Below the pieces are notes generated by a model. That model ran no database searches, was not told the origin of the DNA, and saw only the letters and a program-made list of their open reading frames with translations. The translations under genes and the position numbers were made by a program. From positions 868,001 through 932,000 of the forward strand of contig NZ_CP047209.1 of NCBI RefSeq assembly GCF_030408755.1: a stretch of DNA of 64,000 nt. The letters are read 5' to 3'. Positions within the stretch are counted from its first letter, which is position 1, and every line of letters starts with the position of its first letter. The stretch is from Corynebacterium felinum. Lineage in GTDB: Bacteria; Actinomycetota; Actinomycetes; Mycobacteriales; Mycobacteriaceae. Shown here one piece after another: positions 44,092 through 54,300 of the stretch.

Positions 44092-44135
44092 AAGCCTTGC
44101 GGTCTCGATGTCGTCGTCGAGTCTTCGCAAGGCTT
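44092..44135 (-). promoter_or_regulatory. Leader hairpin upstream of rplY (candidate attenuator)
   Basis: On the reverse strand AAGCCTTGCG pairs with CGCAAGGCTT, with an inner CTCGA/TCGAG stem. The structure is followed by TTTTGTTG and then about 60 nt to the rplY ATG. It could terminate transcription early or bind L25. Alternatively it is a terminator serving the alkD-like gene, which ends 155 nt upstream. Confidence 0.5.
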
Positions 44136-44289
44136 GAAAATAAGCATGTGAGAAAAACTATCGCGTCGATAACGGCTATGCACGGTGTGCGCAGCCCTCG
44201 CCGAGACGTAAAAAGACTACCACAGAAAATGACATGCTCCCAACTTGGAGCACAATCGCAGCACTCAGTGGCTAAGAGCTGGAAAAAGT

Positions 44290-44961
44290 TCAAAGATATT
44301 TTGATGCTTCGCGCACACTCAATGGCGCAAGGCTAAAGTGGTGTGTGGCAAGGAATTTACTCACCCATGCGGGGTCGGTTTTACTAAAGTCGCGCAGTGC
44401 CCACCCAATTGATTTATTGATGAAAAACTCGTTACTGCCCAGATTGTTTTCAATGATCGCGGATAAAAGTGCAGTGTCAGTTGCATCTTTGCGCAATAGT
44501 TGGTGGTCAATGGCGACTCGCCTGACCCACATGTTCTCGTCAGTAGACCACGCAAGCATTTGTTGGGCTGTGGCTAACGCACCGACAACTGTATCTAAAG
44601 AATCGACTGTATCCCACCATGAATGAGTGACAACTAGTTCTTTGAGCCAAGGCACATCATCGTGGGTAAATAGATTCATTTTCGATCGGATGTGGCGTGC
44701 GAGAAGATCCGTAGCCACATATTGAAACTCGCGTTCCGGATAATCCCACAGGTGAGTAACTGCCTCGATAATGCTGGCTTTGTCTGCTTGAGCATACGTG
44801 CGGAGAAACTCGCGTGTACTGTGCCGTCGGGCAGGAGTGGGCACACCGAGGAAGGAGAACAAATTGCGCATGTATGCGGATTGTTTTTGCGCAACAGAAT
44901 CATTGGATATAGCCCGCAAAGAAAGCTCAAGCGCGTGGAGATCTTCGCTCAGAGTCTGCAT
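44290..44961 (-). CDS. DNA alkylation repair protein, AlkD family
   Basis: This 223-aa all-helical protein is of the HEAT-like AlkD fold. Features are MRNLFSFLGVPTPARR near the start, VTHLWDYPEREFQYVATDLL, VVTHSWWDTVDSLDTVV (the WWDxVD element of the active site), WVRRVAIDHQLL, and FFINKSIGWALRDFSKTDP near the end. AlkD-type glycosylases excise bulky cationic alkyl purines. ATG 44961 is preferred to TTG 44964. Confidence 0.85.
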   Translation of the reverse strand: MQTLSEDLHALELSLRAISNDSVAQKQSAYMRNLFSFLGVPTPARRHSTREFLRTYAQADKASIIEAVTHLWDYPEREFQYVATDLLARHIRSKMNLFTHDDVPWLKELVVTHSWWDTVDSLDTVVGALATAQQMLAWSTDENMWVRRVAIDHQLLRKDATDTALLSAIIENNLGSNEFFINKSIGWALRDFSKTDPAWVSKFLATHHFSLAPLSVREASKYL

Positions 44962-44989
44962 CAAGGTATAACACCCTTAGTAAAGAGAA

Positions 44990-45014
44990 AGCCCTCACAT
45001 AAAATGTGAGGGCT
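44990..45014 (-). terminator. Terminator after prs
   Basis: An 11-bp perfect stem AGCCCTCACAT / ATGTGAGGGCT with a 3-nt loop lies 16 nt past the prs stop. On the reverse strand it is followed by TTTCTCTTT. Confidence 0.88.
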
Positions 45015-45030
45015 CAAAAGCGGCGCAGAA

Positions 45031-46011
45031 TTATGCTTGGCCTTCGAAGAGATCGGTGACAGATCCGTTTTCGAAGATTTCATGAATGGTCTTTGCCAAC
45101 AGTGGAGCAATAGACAGCACTGTGAGGTTTTCCCAGCCTTCAGTGGACTGAGGAAGGGTATCGGTGGTGATAACTTCCTTCGCGCCACACTGGGAGAGAC
45201 GCTCGCGGGCAGGATCGGAGAACACACCGTGGGTGCAGGCAATGATCACATCTTCAGCGCCAGCGTCACGGAGAACACCGACAGCGCCGGCGATGGTTCC
45301 ACCAGTGTCAATCATGTCGTCGAGCAATACGGCAGTTTTACCCTTCACGTCGCCCACAACACGGTTCGCGACAATCTGGTTAGCAACCTCAGTGGAACGG
45401 GTCTTATGCACGAATGCCAGAGGAGCGTCGCCGAGGGTGTTAGCCCACTTTTCCGCTACCTTTACGCGGCCAGCGTCAGGGGATACAACCACGATGTTAT
45501 CGAGGGAGTAGTTGGACTTGATGTAGTCGGTCAAGATCGGCATGGCATGCATGTGGTCAACTGGGCCATCGAAGAAACCTTGAATCTGGTCGGTGTGCAG
45601 ATCGACAGACACGATGCGGTCAGCGCCAGCAGCCTTCAGCAAATCTGCCACGAGGCGGGCGGAGATAGGCTCACGGCCGCGGTGCTTCTTGTCCTGACGG
45701 GCATAAGGGTAGAACGGCAAAATTGCGGTGATGCGCTTTGCCGAACCACGCTTGAGGGCATCGATCATGATCAGCTGTTCCATGATCCACTTGTTCAGTG
45801 GTTGGGTATGAGACTGAATCACGAAGGCATCGGATCCACGCACGGACTCTTCGAAGCGGACGAAGATCTCACCGTTTGCGAAGTCGCGGGCAGTCATTGG
45901 TGTGAGCTCAATGCCGAGTTCACGGGCTACTGCCTCGCCGAGCTCGGTGTGAGCGCGACCCGAAAACAGCATGAGATTCTTCTTGGGTTCGCTCCACTTG
46001 GTGGCGGTCAT
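45031..46011 (-). CDS. prs: Ribose-phosphate pyrophosphokinase
   Basis: PRPP synthetase makes the activated ribose for purine, pyrimidine, histidine and NAD synthesis. The 326-aa protein shows FSGRAHTELGEAVA, the ATP flexible loop YPYARQDKKHRGREPISARL, the divalent cation loop VDLHTDQIQGFFD, and the PRPP loop VLLDDMIDTGGTI. It follows glmU on the same strand, 196 nt behind it, a common actinobacterial order. Confidence 0.96.
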   Translation of the reverse strand: MTATKWSEPKKNLMLFSGRAHTELGEAVARELGIELTPMTARDFANGEIFVRFEESVRGSDAFVIQSHTQPLNKWIMEQLIMIDALKRGSAKRITAILPFYPYARQDKKHRGREPISARLVADLLKAAGADRIVSVDLHTDQIQGFFDGPVDHMHAMPILTDYIKSNYSLDNIVVVSPDAGRVKVAEKWANTLGDAPLAFVHKTRSTEVANQIVANRVVGDVKGKTAVLLDDMIDTGGTIAGAVGVLRDAGAEDVIIACTHGVFSDPARERLSQCGAKEVITTDTLPQSTEGWENLTVLSIAPLLAKTIHEIFENGSVTDLFEGQA

Positions 46012-46207
46012 TGCAGGAGTTAACCTTCCTTGGTGAGGGTAACGAAGTTAAAGGGGGTGCGGAAAGTGGGTGAGCTCCCATGATGGGGGAGATGCAAACT
46101 TTCCGCATATAACAGTACTGTGTTTGTGCGTTTTACGCGAAGAAATTACTGAGCATGTGAGGTTATCGACGTGCACTCACCTGAAAAGCTGCGCGCATGC
46201 TTCATTT

Positions 46208-47704
46208 TTAAGCTTCGGACTGCTCATCTGACTGTGGGTTTGCAGTTTCAGATTCGGCAAGGGCACGGGCTGCTGCTTCCGCCGCAGGGGTACCTGGGCG
46301 CTTTGTGAGAACCCACCCTTCGATGTTGCGTTGCCGACCACCCGAAATAGCCAATGCGCCAGGGGGAACATTGTCGCGAATGACTGTTCCCGCACCGGAG
46401 TAAGCGCCGTCGCCGACAGTGACAGGGGCGATAAACATGGTGTCAGAACCGGTGCGAACGTGGGAGCCGATAGTGGTGTGGTGCTTGTTTACACCGTCGT
46501 AGTTGACGAAAACGCTCGACGCGCCGATGTTTGATCCTTCACCAACAGTGGCATCGCCGATGTAGGTGAGGTGAGGAACTTTAGAACCTTTGCCAATGGT
46601 GGCGTTCTTTGCTTCAACGAAACCACCCAGTTTGCCTTCCTCACCGAGGTGAGTGTGAGGGCGGATGTAGGTGTATGGTCCAACAGTCGCACGTGCACCG
46701 ATAGTGGAATCTGAACCGTGGGTGCGGATCACCTGTGCGCCTTGACCAATCACCATGTTGGTTAAGGTGGTGTCGGGGCCGATGATGCAATCATCACCGA
46801 TAATGGTGGCCCCATGGAGTTGAGTTCCGGGGTGAATGATCACGTCTTGGCCGATGCGTACATCGACGTCAATCCATGTGCTTTCGGGGTCGATAATGGT
46901 TGCACCGTTGCGCATTGCCCTATCGACGAGTCGCCGGTTCAGTTCTTTGCCTGCGAGGGCCAGTTGTGCACGGTCGTTGACACCTGCGAGTTCACGAGCG
47001 TCTTCGGCATGGTGGGCGCGAACAGGATGGCCTTGGCTGCGGGCGATCGCTAGGACGTCGGTGAGATATAGCTCGCCTTGGGCATTGTTGGTGGTTAATT
47101 GCCCAAGGCTGGTGCGCAGAATGTCGGCGTCGAAGGCGAAAACGCCGGAGTTGACTTCGCGGATAGCCAGCGTGTGGGCATCGGCATCTTTTTGCTCAAC
47201 GATGGCAGTGACTTCACCTTCATCGTTGCGCACAATGCGGCCGTAGCCGGTTGCGTCATCCATGACTACAGTGAGGACAGTAACAGCGGTGGGCACGGCT
47301 GTGTGGGCGTCGACAAGCGATTGCAGAGTTTCTGGTCGCAACAGTGGTACATCGGCGTTGGTCACAACAACGGTGCCGTCGAATCCTTCCAGTGCACTCA
47401 TTGCGCACTGTACGGCGTGTCCGGTGCCGTTTTGTTCCGGCTGAATGGCGGTGATGATCTGTGCTGACGTGTGCTGTTGCGCGTTGAACTCGGCGGCGAG
47501 TGCTTCAACGGCGGGGCCAACCTGCTCACGTCCGTGCCCGATGACAGGGATGATGTAATCGGGGTTGATTCCGGCGGCGGAGTAGAGGGAGTGCGCGAGT
47601 AAGCTTCGGCCTCCGATGGAATGCAAGGTTTTTTGTAGCTTGGATTTCATGCGAGTTCCTGCGCCTGCCGCTAGCACGACGACTGCTGTGTTGTGTGCGC
47701 TCAC
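46208..47704 (-). CDS. glmU: Bifunctional GlcN-1-P acetyltransferase / UDP-GlcNAc pyrophosphorylase
   Basis: GlmU makes UDP-GlcNAc for wall synthesis. The N-terminal uridyltransferase shows VVLAAGAGTRMKSKLQKTLH, with QNGTGHAVQ and TNADVPLL. The left-handed beta-helix acetyltransferase follows, with hexapeptide repeats such as IGRDVIIHPGTQ-type units and the catalytic His region. The protein is 498 aa with a slightly extended acidic tail. The GTG start at 47704 has GAGGGAG upstream. It is divergent from the multicopper oxidase gene (122 nt). Confidence 0.95.
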   Translation of the reverse strand: MSAHNTAVVVLAAGAGTRMKSKLQKTLHSIGGRSLLAHSLYSAAGINPDYIIPVIGHGREQVGPAVEALAAEFNAQQHTSAQIITAIQPEQNGTGHAVQCAMSALEGFDGTVVVTNADVPLLRPETLQSLVDAHTAVPTAVTVLTVVMDDATGYGRIVRNDEGEVTAIVEQKDADAHTLAIREVNSGVFAFDADILRTSLGQLTTNNAQGELYLTDVLAIARSQGHPVRAHHAEDARELAGVNDRAQLALAGKELNRRLVDRAMRNGATIIDPESTWIDVDVRIGQDVIIHPGTQLHGATIIGDDCIIGPDTTLTNMVIGQGAQVIRTHGSDSTIGARATVGPYTYIRPHTHLGEEGKLGGFVEAKNATIGKGSKVPHLTYIGDATVGEGSNIGASSVFVNYDGVNKHHTTIGSHVRTGSDTMFIAPVTVGDGAYSGAGTVIRDNVPPGALAISGGRQRNIEGWVLTKRPGTPAAEAAARALAESETANPQSDEQSEA

Positions 47705-47826
47705 GTGTTACTCCCTCAAAGTAGAAATTCTGGATGATTATCCACTCAAGCCTAGTGTGTGGAATAAGCTGGACTGCGAAAGTGCGCACGTTTTGCGCCT
47801 GTTTTCTTTGCAAAGAGGTAGGTTGA

Positions 47827-49392
47827 GTGGTGTTTGGGGTTTCTTCGAATATAAGTCGTCGCCTGTTTTTGCTTTCAACAGTGGGCATGCTTGCAGCGTG
47901 CACGATCGATTCGAAAAAGCCCGCTGATGGTGATGGTGATTTTGCGCCGTCACTTCCGCCAGCGCCACCGGTGTTGCGGCCGTTGCCTATTCCGAGCGTA
48001 TCGACGCCGTCACAGGGTGTGCATCGATTGGTTGCGGCTGTGGGATCAACGCAGATTTTGCCGGATATAAATACCACCACGTGGGGTTTTAATGGGCCGT
48101 TTTTGGGCCCGACTATTCGCTTGTCGCGTGGGGAGGATTGCGTTATAGAGTGTGAAAATAGATTGCCTGAAGATACCGCCATCCACTGTCATGGGATGTT
48201 GCTTCCTGCGCCGATGGACGGTGGACCCCATTCGCCGATTCGGCCCAATGAAACATGGCGTGCAGAGTTTCGAGTGGAACAGCCAGCGGCAACGTTGTGG
48301 TACCACCCGCATATTCATGGCAGGACTGGGGTACAGGCGTATCGGGGGTTGGCGGGGATGATCATCATTGATGATGACGTTGAAGATACTCTAGATCTGC
48401 CACGAGACTATGGTGTTGACGATATTCCCGTGGTCATTATGGATGCGAATTTCACCAGTGATGGCCAATTGGATGAAAACCTTGATCTGACTGTGGGGCT
48501 GCAAGGCGAGAAGGTTTTTGTCAACGGCATTGTCGATCCGGAGTTTCAAGCAACCACGCGAAAGGTTCGTTTTCGATTGCTTAATGCTTCGACGATGCGT
48601 TTTCATAATATTGGGTTTTCGGATGGGCGCAGATTTTACAGTATTGCTTCTGATACGGGCTTGCTGGGGTCGCCGAGGAAAGTGGATTCGGTTCGTTTAG
48701 GGCCTGGTGAACGCAACGAAATTGTGGTGGAGATCCAGCCTAAAGAAACAGTATTACTGGTCAGTGGAGGCTTTCCAGACAATTTGGGGGTTCCTAAAGG
48801 TGTGATGGTGCCAGATTTCAAATTGCAGGAAACGGCAACGCTCGTGACAATTCGTGGCACGACACATTCGCCAACAAGCAGGCATGATGATGGTGCTAGT
48901 GTGCCCGCAGTTTTAGATCCTTCGGCGGCGGCGCCTGTGGATCTTAGTGAAGCCAGGGAGAGAAGTTTTGAGCTGAACACCTTTGAAATTAATGGTCAGG
49001 CAATGGACATGCATCGAATAGATTTTGCTATTGATCATTCTGATCCAGAGATTTGGTGGGTGACCAACGGCAATTCGGATTGGATTCACAATTTCCATGT
49101 GCACAATTGTGCTTTCCAAGTGTTGGAGAGCAGTCCCACTGATGTGGAGTTTGATGCCTACGGCTGGAAGGATACGGTGACGATTCCGCCGGGGGTGACG
49201 GTAAAACTTGGTGTGTTGTTTGGGCAATACCGTAATCGTCACTACCCCTACATGTATCACTGCCACATGCTGTATCACGAGGATCAGGGAATGATGGGGC
49301 AATTCATGATGATCAATAAAGGTGAATCTCCTGAGTTGGATACAGCCTATACCCAAGATCCACGAAACGTGCGTGGCCTGCATGGACATTAA
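47827..49392 (+). CDS. Multicopper oxidase (lipoprotein, Tat-type signal)
   Basis: This 521-aa extracytoplasmic multicopper oxidase starts at GTG 47827 with GAGGTAGG upstream. It has a twin-arginine-like start (ISRRLFLLSTVGML) and a lipobox LAAC. Copper motifs appear in order: AIHCHGML, LWYHPHIHG, HNFHVHNCAFQ and the T1/T3 closure MYHCHMLYHEDQGMMGQFM, complete for one T1 and a trinuclear centre. It may oxidise Cu(I) or Fe(II), or phenolics, as in CueO-like proteins. No copper regulator is adjacent. Confidence 0.9.
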   Translation: MVFGVSSNISRRLFLLSTVGMLAACTIDSKKPADGDGDFAPSLPPAPPVLRPLPIPSVSTPSQGVHRLVAAVGSTQILPDINTTTWGFNGPFLGPTIRLSRGEDCVIECENRLPEDTAIHCHGMLLPAPMDGGPHSPIRPNETWRAEFRVEQPAATLWYHPHIHGRTGVQAYRGLAGMIIIDDDVEDTLDLPRDYGVDDIPVVIMDANFTSDGQLDENLDLTVGLQGEKVFVNGIVDPEFQATTRKVRFRLLNASTMRFHNIGFSDGRRFYSIASDTGLLGSPRKVDSVRLGPGERNEIVVEIQPKETVLLVSGGFPDNLGVPKGVMVPDFKLQETATLVTIRGTTHSPTSRHDDGASVPAVLDPSAAAPVDLSEARERSFELNTFEINGQAMDMHRIDFAIDHSDPEIWWVTNGNSDWIHNFHVHNCAFQVLESSPTDVEFDAYGWKDTVTIPPGVTVKLGVLFGQYRNRHYPYMYHCHMLYHEDQGMMGQFMMINKGESPELDTAYTQDPRNVRGLHGH

Positions 49393-49437
49393 GTACACGT
49401 TTGCATATAGTGGGCCGCGGGTTTCACAATAGGGTGC

Positions 49438-50487
49438 GTGAATAAGTTCCGCACTCTTCCGTTGCCACCTGCCGGTCCTGCGTGGTTTCCTGCCACGATG
49501 GGGACAGGAATCTTAGCGTCCTTACTTCAGCTGCATGAGTCCCGTATCCCCGGTGCGTCAATGGCGGCGGTCGCAGTGTTGATTGTGGCGTGGAGTATTT
49601 TTCTTGGCCTTGTTGTGGCTAGTTGTTGGAATATTCGTGTGTGGTGGGATAGCGTGCGCGAGTTTTCTACGATGCCGTTTTTAGCCACCGTTTCGATGGG
49701 CATGTTGTCTATTGGTGCGGCTACTGCCTTGGTGGTTTCTGCGCAGTGGCCAGCCTATGCGGATTTAGCGTGGGCGATAGATGCGGTGATGTGGTGGTGC
49801 GCCACGATTATTGGAGTGGCCACAGCTTTGGGGTTTTCAGCCCGGTTGATTGGGGTTGATCGGGGTGCGCCTACTCCGGTGTGGGGTTTGGCTGTTGTTT
49901 CACCGATGGTGTCGGCGACGACTGGTGCGGGACTTAGCGGTGTCTCTAGCCCGCAGTGGGCTGTGACTATTCACATGGTTTCTACTGCATGTTTCTATTT
50001 GTCATTTTTTGTTGGTGTTCTCATCTTTTTTCGCGCGTACCAGCAGCATTTTGTCATTGCCCCTATTCCGATCCCGGCCTCGGCATCCTCGTGGATCCCT
50101 TTGGGGGTGGTGGGTCAATCGACGGCGGCCGCCCAAGCGCTTGCGTTTCGAACTGACGGCGCTGTTGCTGAAATATACGGTGGGCAGGTTCATGTCATGG
50201 CCAATTTGTATGGGTGGCTGATGTTTGTCGTAGGTATCCCACTCGTGGGCTTAGCCGTAGTGGTGACACTGCGTGGATTTTATTTGCGGATGCCTTTTAG
50301 CCCTGGGTGGTGGGCTTTGACTTTCCCCGTGGGTACGTTGGCTTTGGGGGCGACATGGTTGGCGCAGGGGACTGGATATGAGTGGTTGACGCACCTGGGT
50401 GCCTTGGTCACTGTTGGTCTAGTTGGGACAGTCAGTGTGTGTTGTGGGGCTTCGGTTGTTGCTGTGTTGCAACATAAAAACGCATAA
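49438..50487 (+). CDS. TDT-family (tellurite-resistance/dicarboxylate) membrane transporter
   Basis: This 349-aa protein has about ten membrane helices. Family features are PAWFPATMGTGILA at the start, TMPFLATVSMGMLSIGAATAL, AVVSPMVSATTGAGL and a long C-terminal half with FSPGWWALTFPVGTLALGATWLA. TDT/SLAC1-like carriers move anions such as malate, tellurite or sulfite. Start is GTG 49438. Stop is followed at once by a terminator. Confidence 0.85.
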   Translation: MNKFRTLPLPPAGPAWFPATMGTGILASLLQLHESRIPGASMAAVAVLIVAWSIFLGLVVASCWNIRVWWDSVREFSTMPFLATVSMGMLSIGAATALVVSAQWPAYADLAWAIDAVMWWCATIIGVATALGFSARLIGVDRGAPTPVWGLAVVSPMVSATTGAGLSGVSSPQWAVTIHMVSTACFYLSFFVGVLIFFRAYQQHFVIAPIPIPASASSWIPLGVVGQSTAAAQALAFRTDGAVAEIYGGQVHVMANLYGWLMFVVGIPLVGLAVVVTLRGFYLRMPFSPGWWALTFPVGTLALGATWLAQGTGYEWLTHLGALVTVGLVGTVSVCCGASVVAVLQHKNA

Positions 50488-50514
50488 CCCCGCTGCGAAA
50501 AACACGCAGCGGGG
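50488..50514. terminator. Bidirectional terminator between TDT gene and tRNA-Gln
   Basis: A perfect 10-bp stem CCCCGCTGCG / CGCAGCGGGG with a 7-nt loop starts directly after the TDT stop. A tail of TAAAA on one side and a TTATG run on the other makes it usable in both directions. Confidence 0.85.
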
Positions 50515-50523
50515 GTAAAAGTG

Positions 50524-50595
50524 CTTCCCTGCAAGGACTCGAACCTTGAATGACGGTACCAAAAACCGGAGTGTTGCCAATTACACCACAGGGAA
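50524..50595 (-). tRNA. tRNA-Gln (anticodon TTG)
   Basis: Seventy-two nucleotides on the reverse strand fold as a tRNA: 7-bp acceptor TTCCCTG/CAGGGAA with discriminator G, D-arm GTGT...ACAC, anticodon loop TTTTGGT with anticodon TTG, and T-arm CAAGG-TTCGAGT-CCTTG. The anticodon stem has a C-T juxtaposition at its outermost pair (27-43). CCA is not encoded. Sequence resembles actinobacterial glutamine tRNAs. Confidence 0.93.
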
Positions 50596-50724
50596 ATGTG
50601 GTTATGTGCACCAACGATCACCCACAACTGTAGATGATGATAGTGATGCTCACCAACGCTTAAACACTATACAACATTGGGGTCACATGAAGCGAAATCG
50701 GCAAGAAAGGCTAGGGTAGTGGGT

Positions 50725-51381
50725 ATGGTTCGACAGCGTATGTCCGGCAAGCAGCGCCGGGAACAACTTATTTCTATTGGGCGCTCTTTGTTTGCTGAGC
50801 GGGGCTTTGAGGGCACAAGTGTGGAAGAAATCGCAGGCCGTGCCGGCGTTTCTAAGCCTGTGGTTTATGAACACTTCGGGGGTAAGGAGGGGCTTTATGC
50901 TGTTGTTGTCGATCGCGAAATGAACCGGCTGGAGCAGGTTGTGACCCAATCTCTAGCAACGGGGCGTTCCCGTACTCGCATTGAACAGGCTGTTTTAGCG
51001 TTGTTGACGTATGTGGAGGAGGAAACAGACGGTTTTCAAATTTTGGTGCGGGATATGCAGCCGGGAACAGACCGTTCGTACTCTACGTTGCTAAACGACG
51101 CCGTTGCCCAAGTTTCCCATATTCTCGCGCGTGCTTTCGAGCGCTCTGGTCTCATTTCAGAAACCGCTGTTTTGTATGGTCAGGCTCTTGTTGGAATGGT
51201 GAGCATGACGGCACAGTGGTGGTTGGATCAGCGTGATAATGAAGATTGTCCTACCAAGGAAGAAGTTGCTGCCCATATTGTGAATCTGTGTTGGAATGGG
51301 TTGGCAGGTATGGAGCGGTCTCCCAAGTTGAGTAATATCGACGCAGCACCAGTGACACTCGGGAAAAAGGAGCAGGAATAA
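50725..51381 (+). CDS. TetR-family transcriptional regulator upstream of mfd
   Basis: This 218-aa TetR regulator starts from ATG 50725. The helix-turn-helix runs over residues about 10-60: [30 protein letters not shown], then [20 protein letters not shown]. The ligand domain contains [15 protein letters not shown] and is not assignable. The stop overlaps the mfd start (TAATG), so the two are translationally coupled. Upstream in-frame starts (50677) extend back but lack a good site. Confidence 0.88.
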   Translation: MVRQRMSGKQRREQLISIGRSLFAERGFEGTSVEEIAGRAGVSKPVVYEHFGGKEGLYAVVVDREMNRLEQVVTQSLATGRSRTRIEQAVLALLTYVEEETDGFQILVRDMQPGTDRSYSTLLNDAVAQVSHILARAFERSGLISETAVLYGQALVGMVSMTAQWWLDQRDNEDCPTKEEVAAHIVNLCWNGLAGMERSPKLSNIDAAPVTLGKKEQE

Positions 51382-54300
51382 TGCTGCGTGGGCTGCTCAA
51401 AGTTGCAGCTACTGACCCTAAACTTAAAGGCCTTATAAGCCATGTGGGGCAGAAGTCTCTTCATATTACAGGTATTGATCAAGCGCGCCCATGGGCGATC
51501 GGGGCTTTAGCTCATCATGCTCCTGTTCTTGTTGTTACAGCTACAGGGCGTGAGGCTGAAGATCTGTGCGCTGAGCTTAAAGCCATGTATGGCGATAAGG
51601 TGGCGTGGTTTCCTGCATGGGAGACCTTGCCACATGAGCGTTTAAGTCCTGCTGCGGATGTTATTGGTGCCCGCGCTAAAGTTTTAAATCAGCTCGATGA
51701 GCTTAAGATTGTGGTCACGGCTGCTCGTGGTTTGTGCCAGCCTGTTCCACGCACTGTTGCTGGCCGTGAAGTTTTACGTTTGGACTTAGGGGCTGAAAAA
51801 GAATTCAACGATGTGGTTGAGGCTTTAGTTTTTCGAGCCTATAAGCACGTTGATTTGGTGGCGAAGAAAGGTGAGTTTGCTGTCCGTGGCGGTATTCTTG
51901 ATATTTTTCCCACCACGAGCGAGCAGCCTGTGCGAGTGGAATTCTGGGGTGATGAGATCACCGAAATCCGCAGTTTCTCGGTTGCTGACCAGCGGGCTTT
52001 TTCTGAGGGGGAATTAGACAGCATTGATATTTTCCCCGCGCGGGAATTACCGATCACTGATGACATTGCGCAACGTGCGACTCATCTTGCACATGAAGTA
52101 GCAGGGCACCCAGTTCTGCAGGAGTTGTTAACAAAAATTGCGAATAAACAGCCTGCCGATGGAATGGAAGCGTTAATTCCTGCGCTAGTTGATACCGATT
52201 TTGTCACCCTAGCTGAACTCATGCCTGAAGGCACTCATGTGATTGCCATTGGCCCGGAGAAGATTCGCAGGAGGATCGCGGATTTACAAGCAACGGATGC
52301 TGAGTTTCTTGCGGCAAGCTGGGAAGCTGCAGCGATGGGGGCTGACGGACCAGTTGCCAGCAAACATGTGGATCTTTCGGCATCCAATTATCGCTCGTAT
52401 GAATCGTTGGAAATTGCGGCGCTCAATGCCGGCCAGTCTTGGTGGACTTTTGCCCCACCGGGAATGTTTGAAGCTGATGAATCTGACACGCTTCCATTAG
52501 AGTTTGATCCAGCTCCCGCGCCACGTGGTGATGTTGAGAAGATCAATGACATGATGGCGATGCTGTTAGCCCACACTTTAGATGGCGGGCGAGCTGCATT
52601 TATTGCACCAGCGCACGGTGCAATTAAACGTATGGTGGAGCGCTTCGGGGACAAGGGGATTCGCACGAAAGTGGCCACTCCTGGTTGGGAACCTTCTCCG
52701 GGCGAAGTCACGTTGTATCAAGCATTATCCCATGCCGGCCTTGTGTTTCCAAAGGTGCGCAAACACAAAGATGGTGCGGCGCTTCCTCTGATCGTTATTA
52801 CCGAAACTGATCTCACGGGTAACCGAGTAGGCGATATCGCACAGGCGAAGCGTCGAAAAGCAAAAAAGCGTCACCGTGTTGATCCGCTTGCGTTGAAAAC
52901 TGGCGACTATGTGGTGCATGAAACTCACGGCATCGGCCGGTTTTTAAAGATGACAGAACGCACCATCACCACAGGGGATGAAACTTCTCGCCGTGAGTAC
53001 ATCGTTTTGGAATATGCGTCGTCTAAACGCGGGCAGCCTGCGGACCAGTTGTACGTGCCCATGGATTCGCTTGATCTTTTGAGCAAATACGTTGGTGGCG
53101 AAAAACCTACCTTATCCAAAATGGGCGGTTCGGATTGGAAGAATACTAAGAAGAAAGCCCGCGCAGCTGTGCGCGAAATCGCCGGTGAGCTTGTTCAGCT
53201 CTATGCGAAACGCCAGGCCGCGCCGGGGCATGCTTTTGCGCCTGATTCCCCGTGGCAGCGCGAGATGGAAGACAATTTCCCTTATGTGGAAACTGAAGAC
53301 CAGATGCTCGCAATCGAGTCTGTGAAAGAGGACATGGAAAAGCCGGTTCCAATGGACCGTGTGGTTGTTGGTGATGTTGGTTACGGCAAAACTGAGGTAG
53401 CGGTGCGTGCTGCGTTTAAGGCGGTCCAGGATGGCAAACAGGTTGCGGTGTTGGTGCCGACAACATTGTTGGCGCAGCAACATTTTTCTACGTTTAGCGA
53501 GCGTATGTCGGGTTTCCCGGTCACTATTCGCAATCTTTCACGCTTTACCTCCGCGATGGAGGCGAAGGAAACACTCGCGGGGCTTGTCGACGGCAGTGTT
53601 GATGTGGTGATTGGCACTCACCGTTTGCTGCAAACGGGTGTGCAGTGGAAAAACTTAGGCTTGGTTGTTGTCGATGAAGAGCAGCGCTTTGGTGTGGAGC
53701 ATAAAGAGCACATTAAAGCGATGCGCAGTCACGTGGATGTGTTGACGATGTCGGCTACACCGATTCCTCGTACGTTAGAGATGAGCATGGCGGGGATTCG
53801 CGAAATGTCGACGATTCTTACGCCTCCGCAGGATCGTCATCCTATTTTGACGTATGTGGGCGCGCAGGAAGAAAAGCAGATTGCCGCTGCTATTCGTCGT
53901 GAACTTTTGCGCGATGGTCAGGTTTTCTATGTTCACAATAAGGTGAAAGATATTGAGAAGAAGGCGCGGGAGCTTCGTGAGCTCGTGCCTGAGGCGCGGA
54001 TTGTGGTTGCTCATGGACAGATGAATGAGGAACTTCTTGAAAAAACCGTGCAGGGGTTCTGGGATCGGGAATTTGATGTGTTGGTCTGTACCACCATTGT
54101 TGAAACCGGTCTTGATATTGCCAACGCGAATACGTTGATTGTGGAGAATGCTCACCATATGGGTTTGTCGCAGCTCCATCAGCTGCGCGGGCGTGTGGGG
54201 CGTTCTCGTGAACGTGGTTATGCGTACTTCTTGTACCCCAAGGGTGCGACGCTGACGGAAAATTCCTACGATCGTTTGGCTACAATCGCCCAAAATAATG

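Noticed and set aside
45037..46023. Open frame of 328 codons opposite prs
   Set aside because: It is an exact antisense shadow of prs, which has all catalytic motifs; no protein features or ribosome site of its own.
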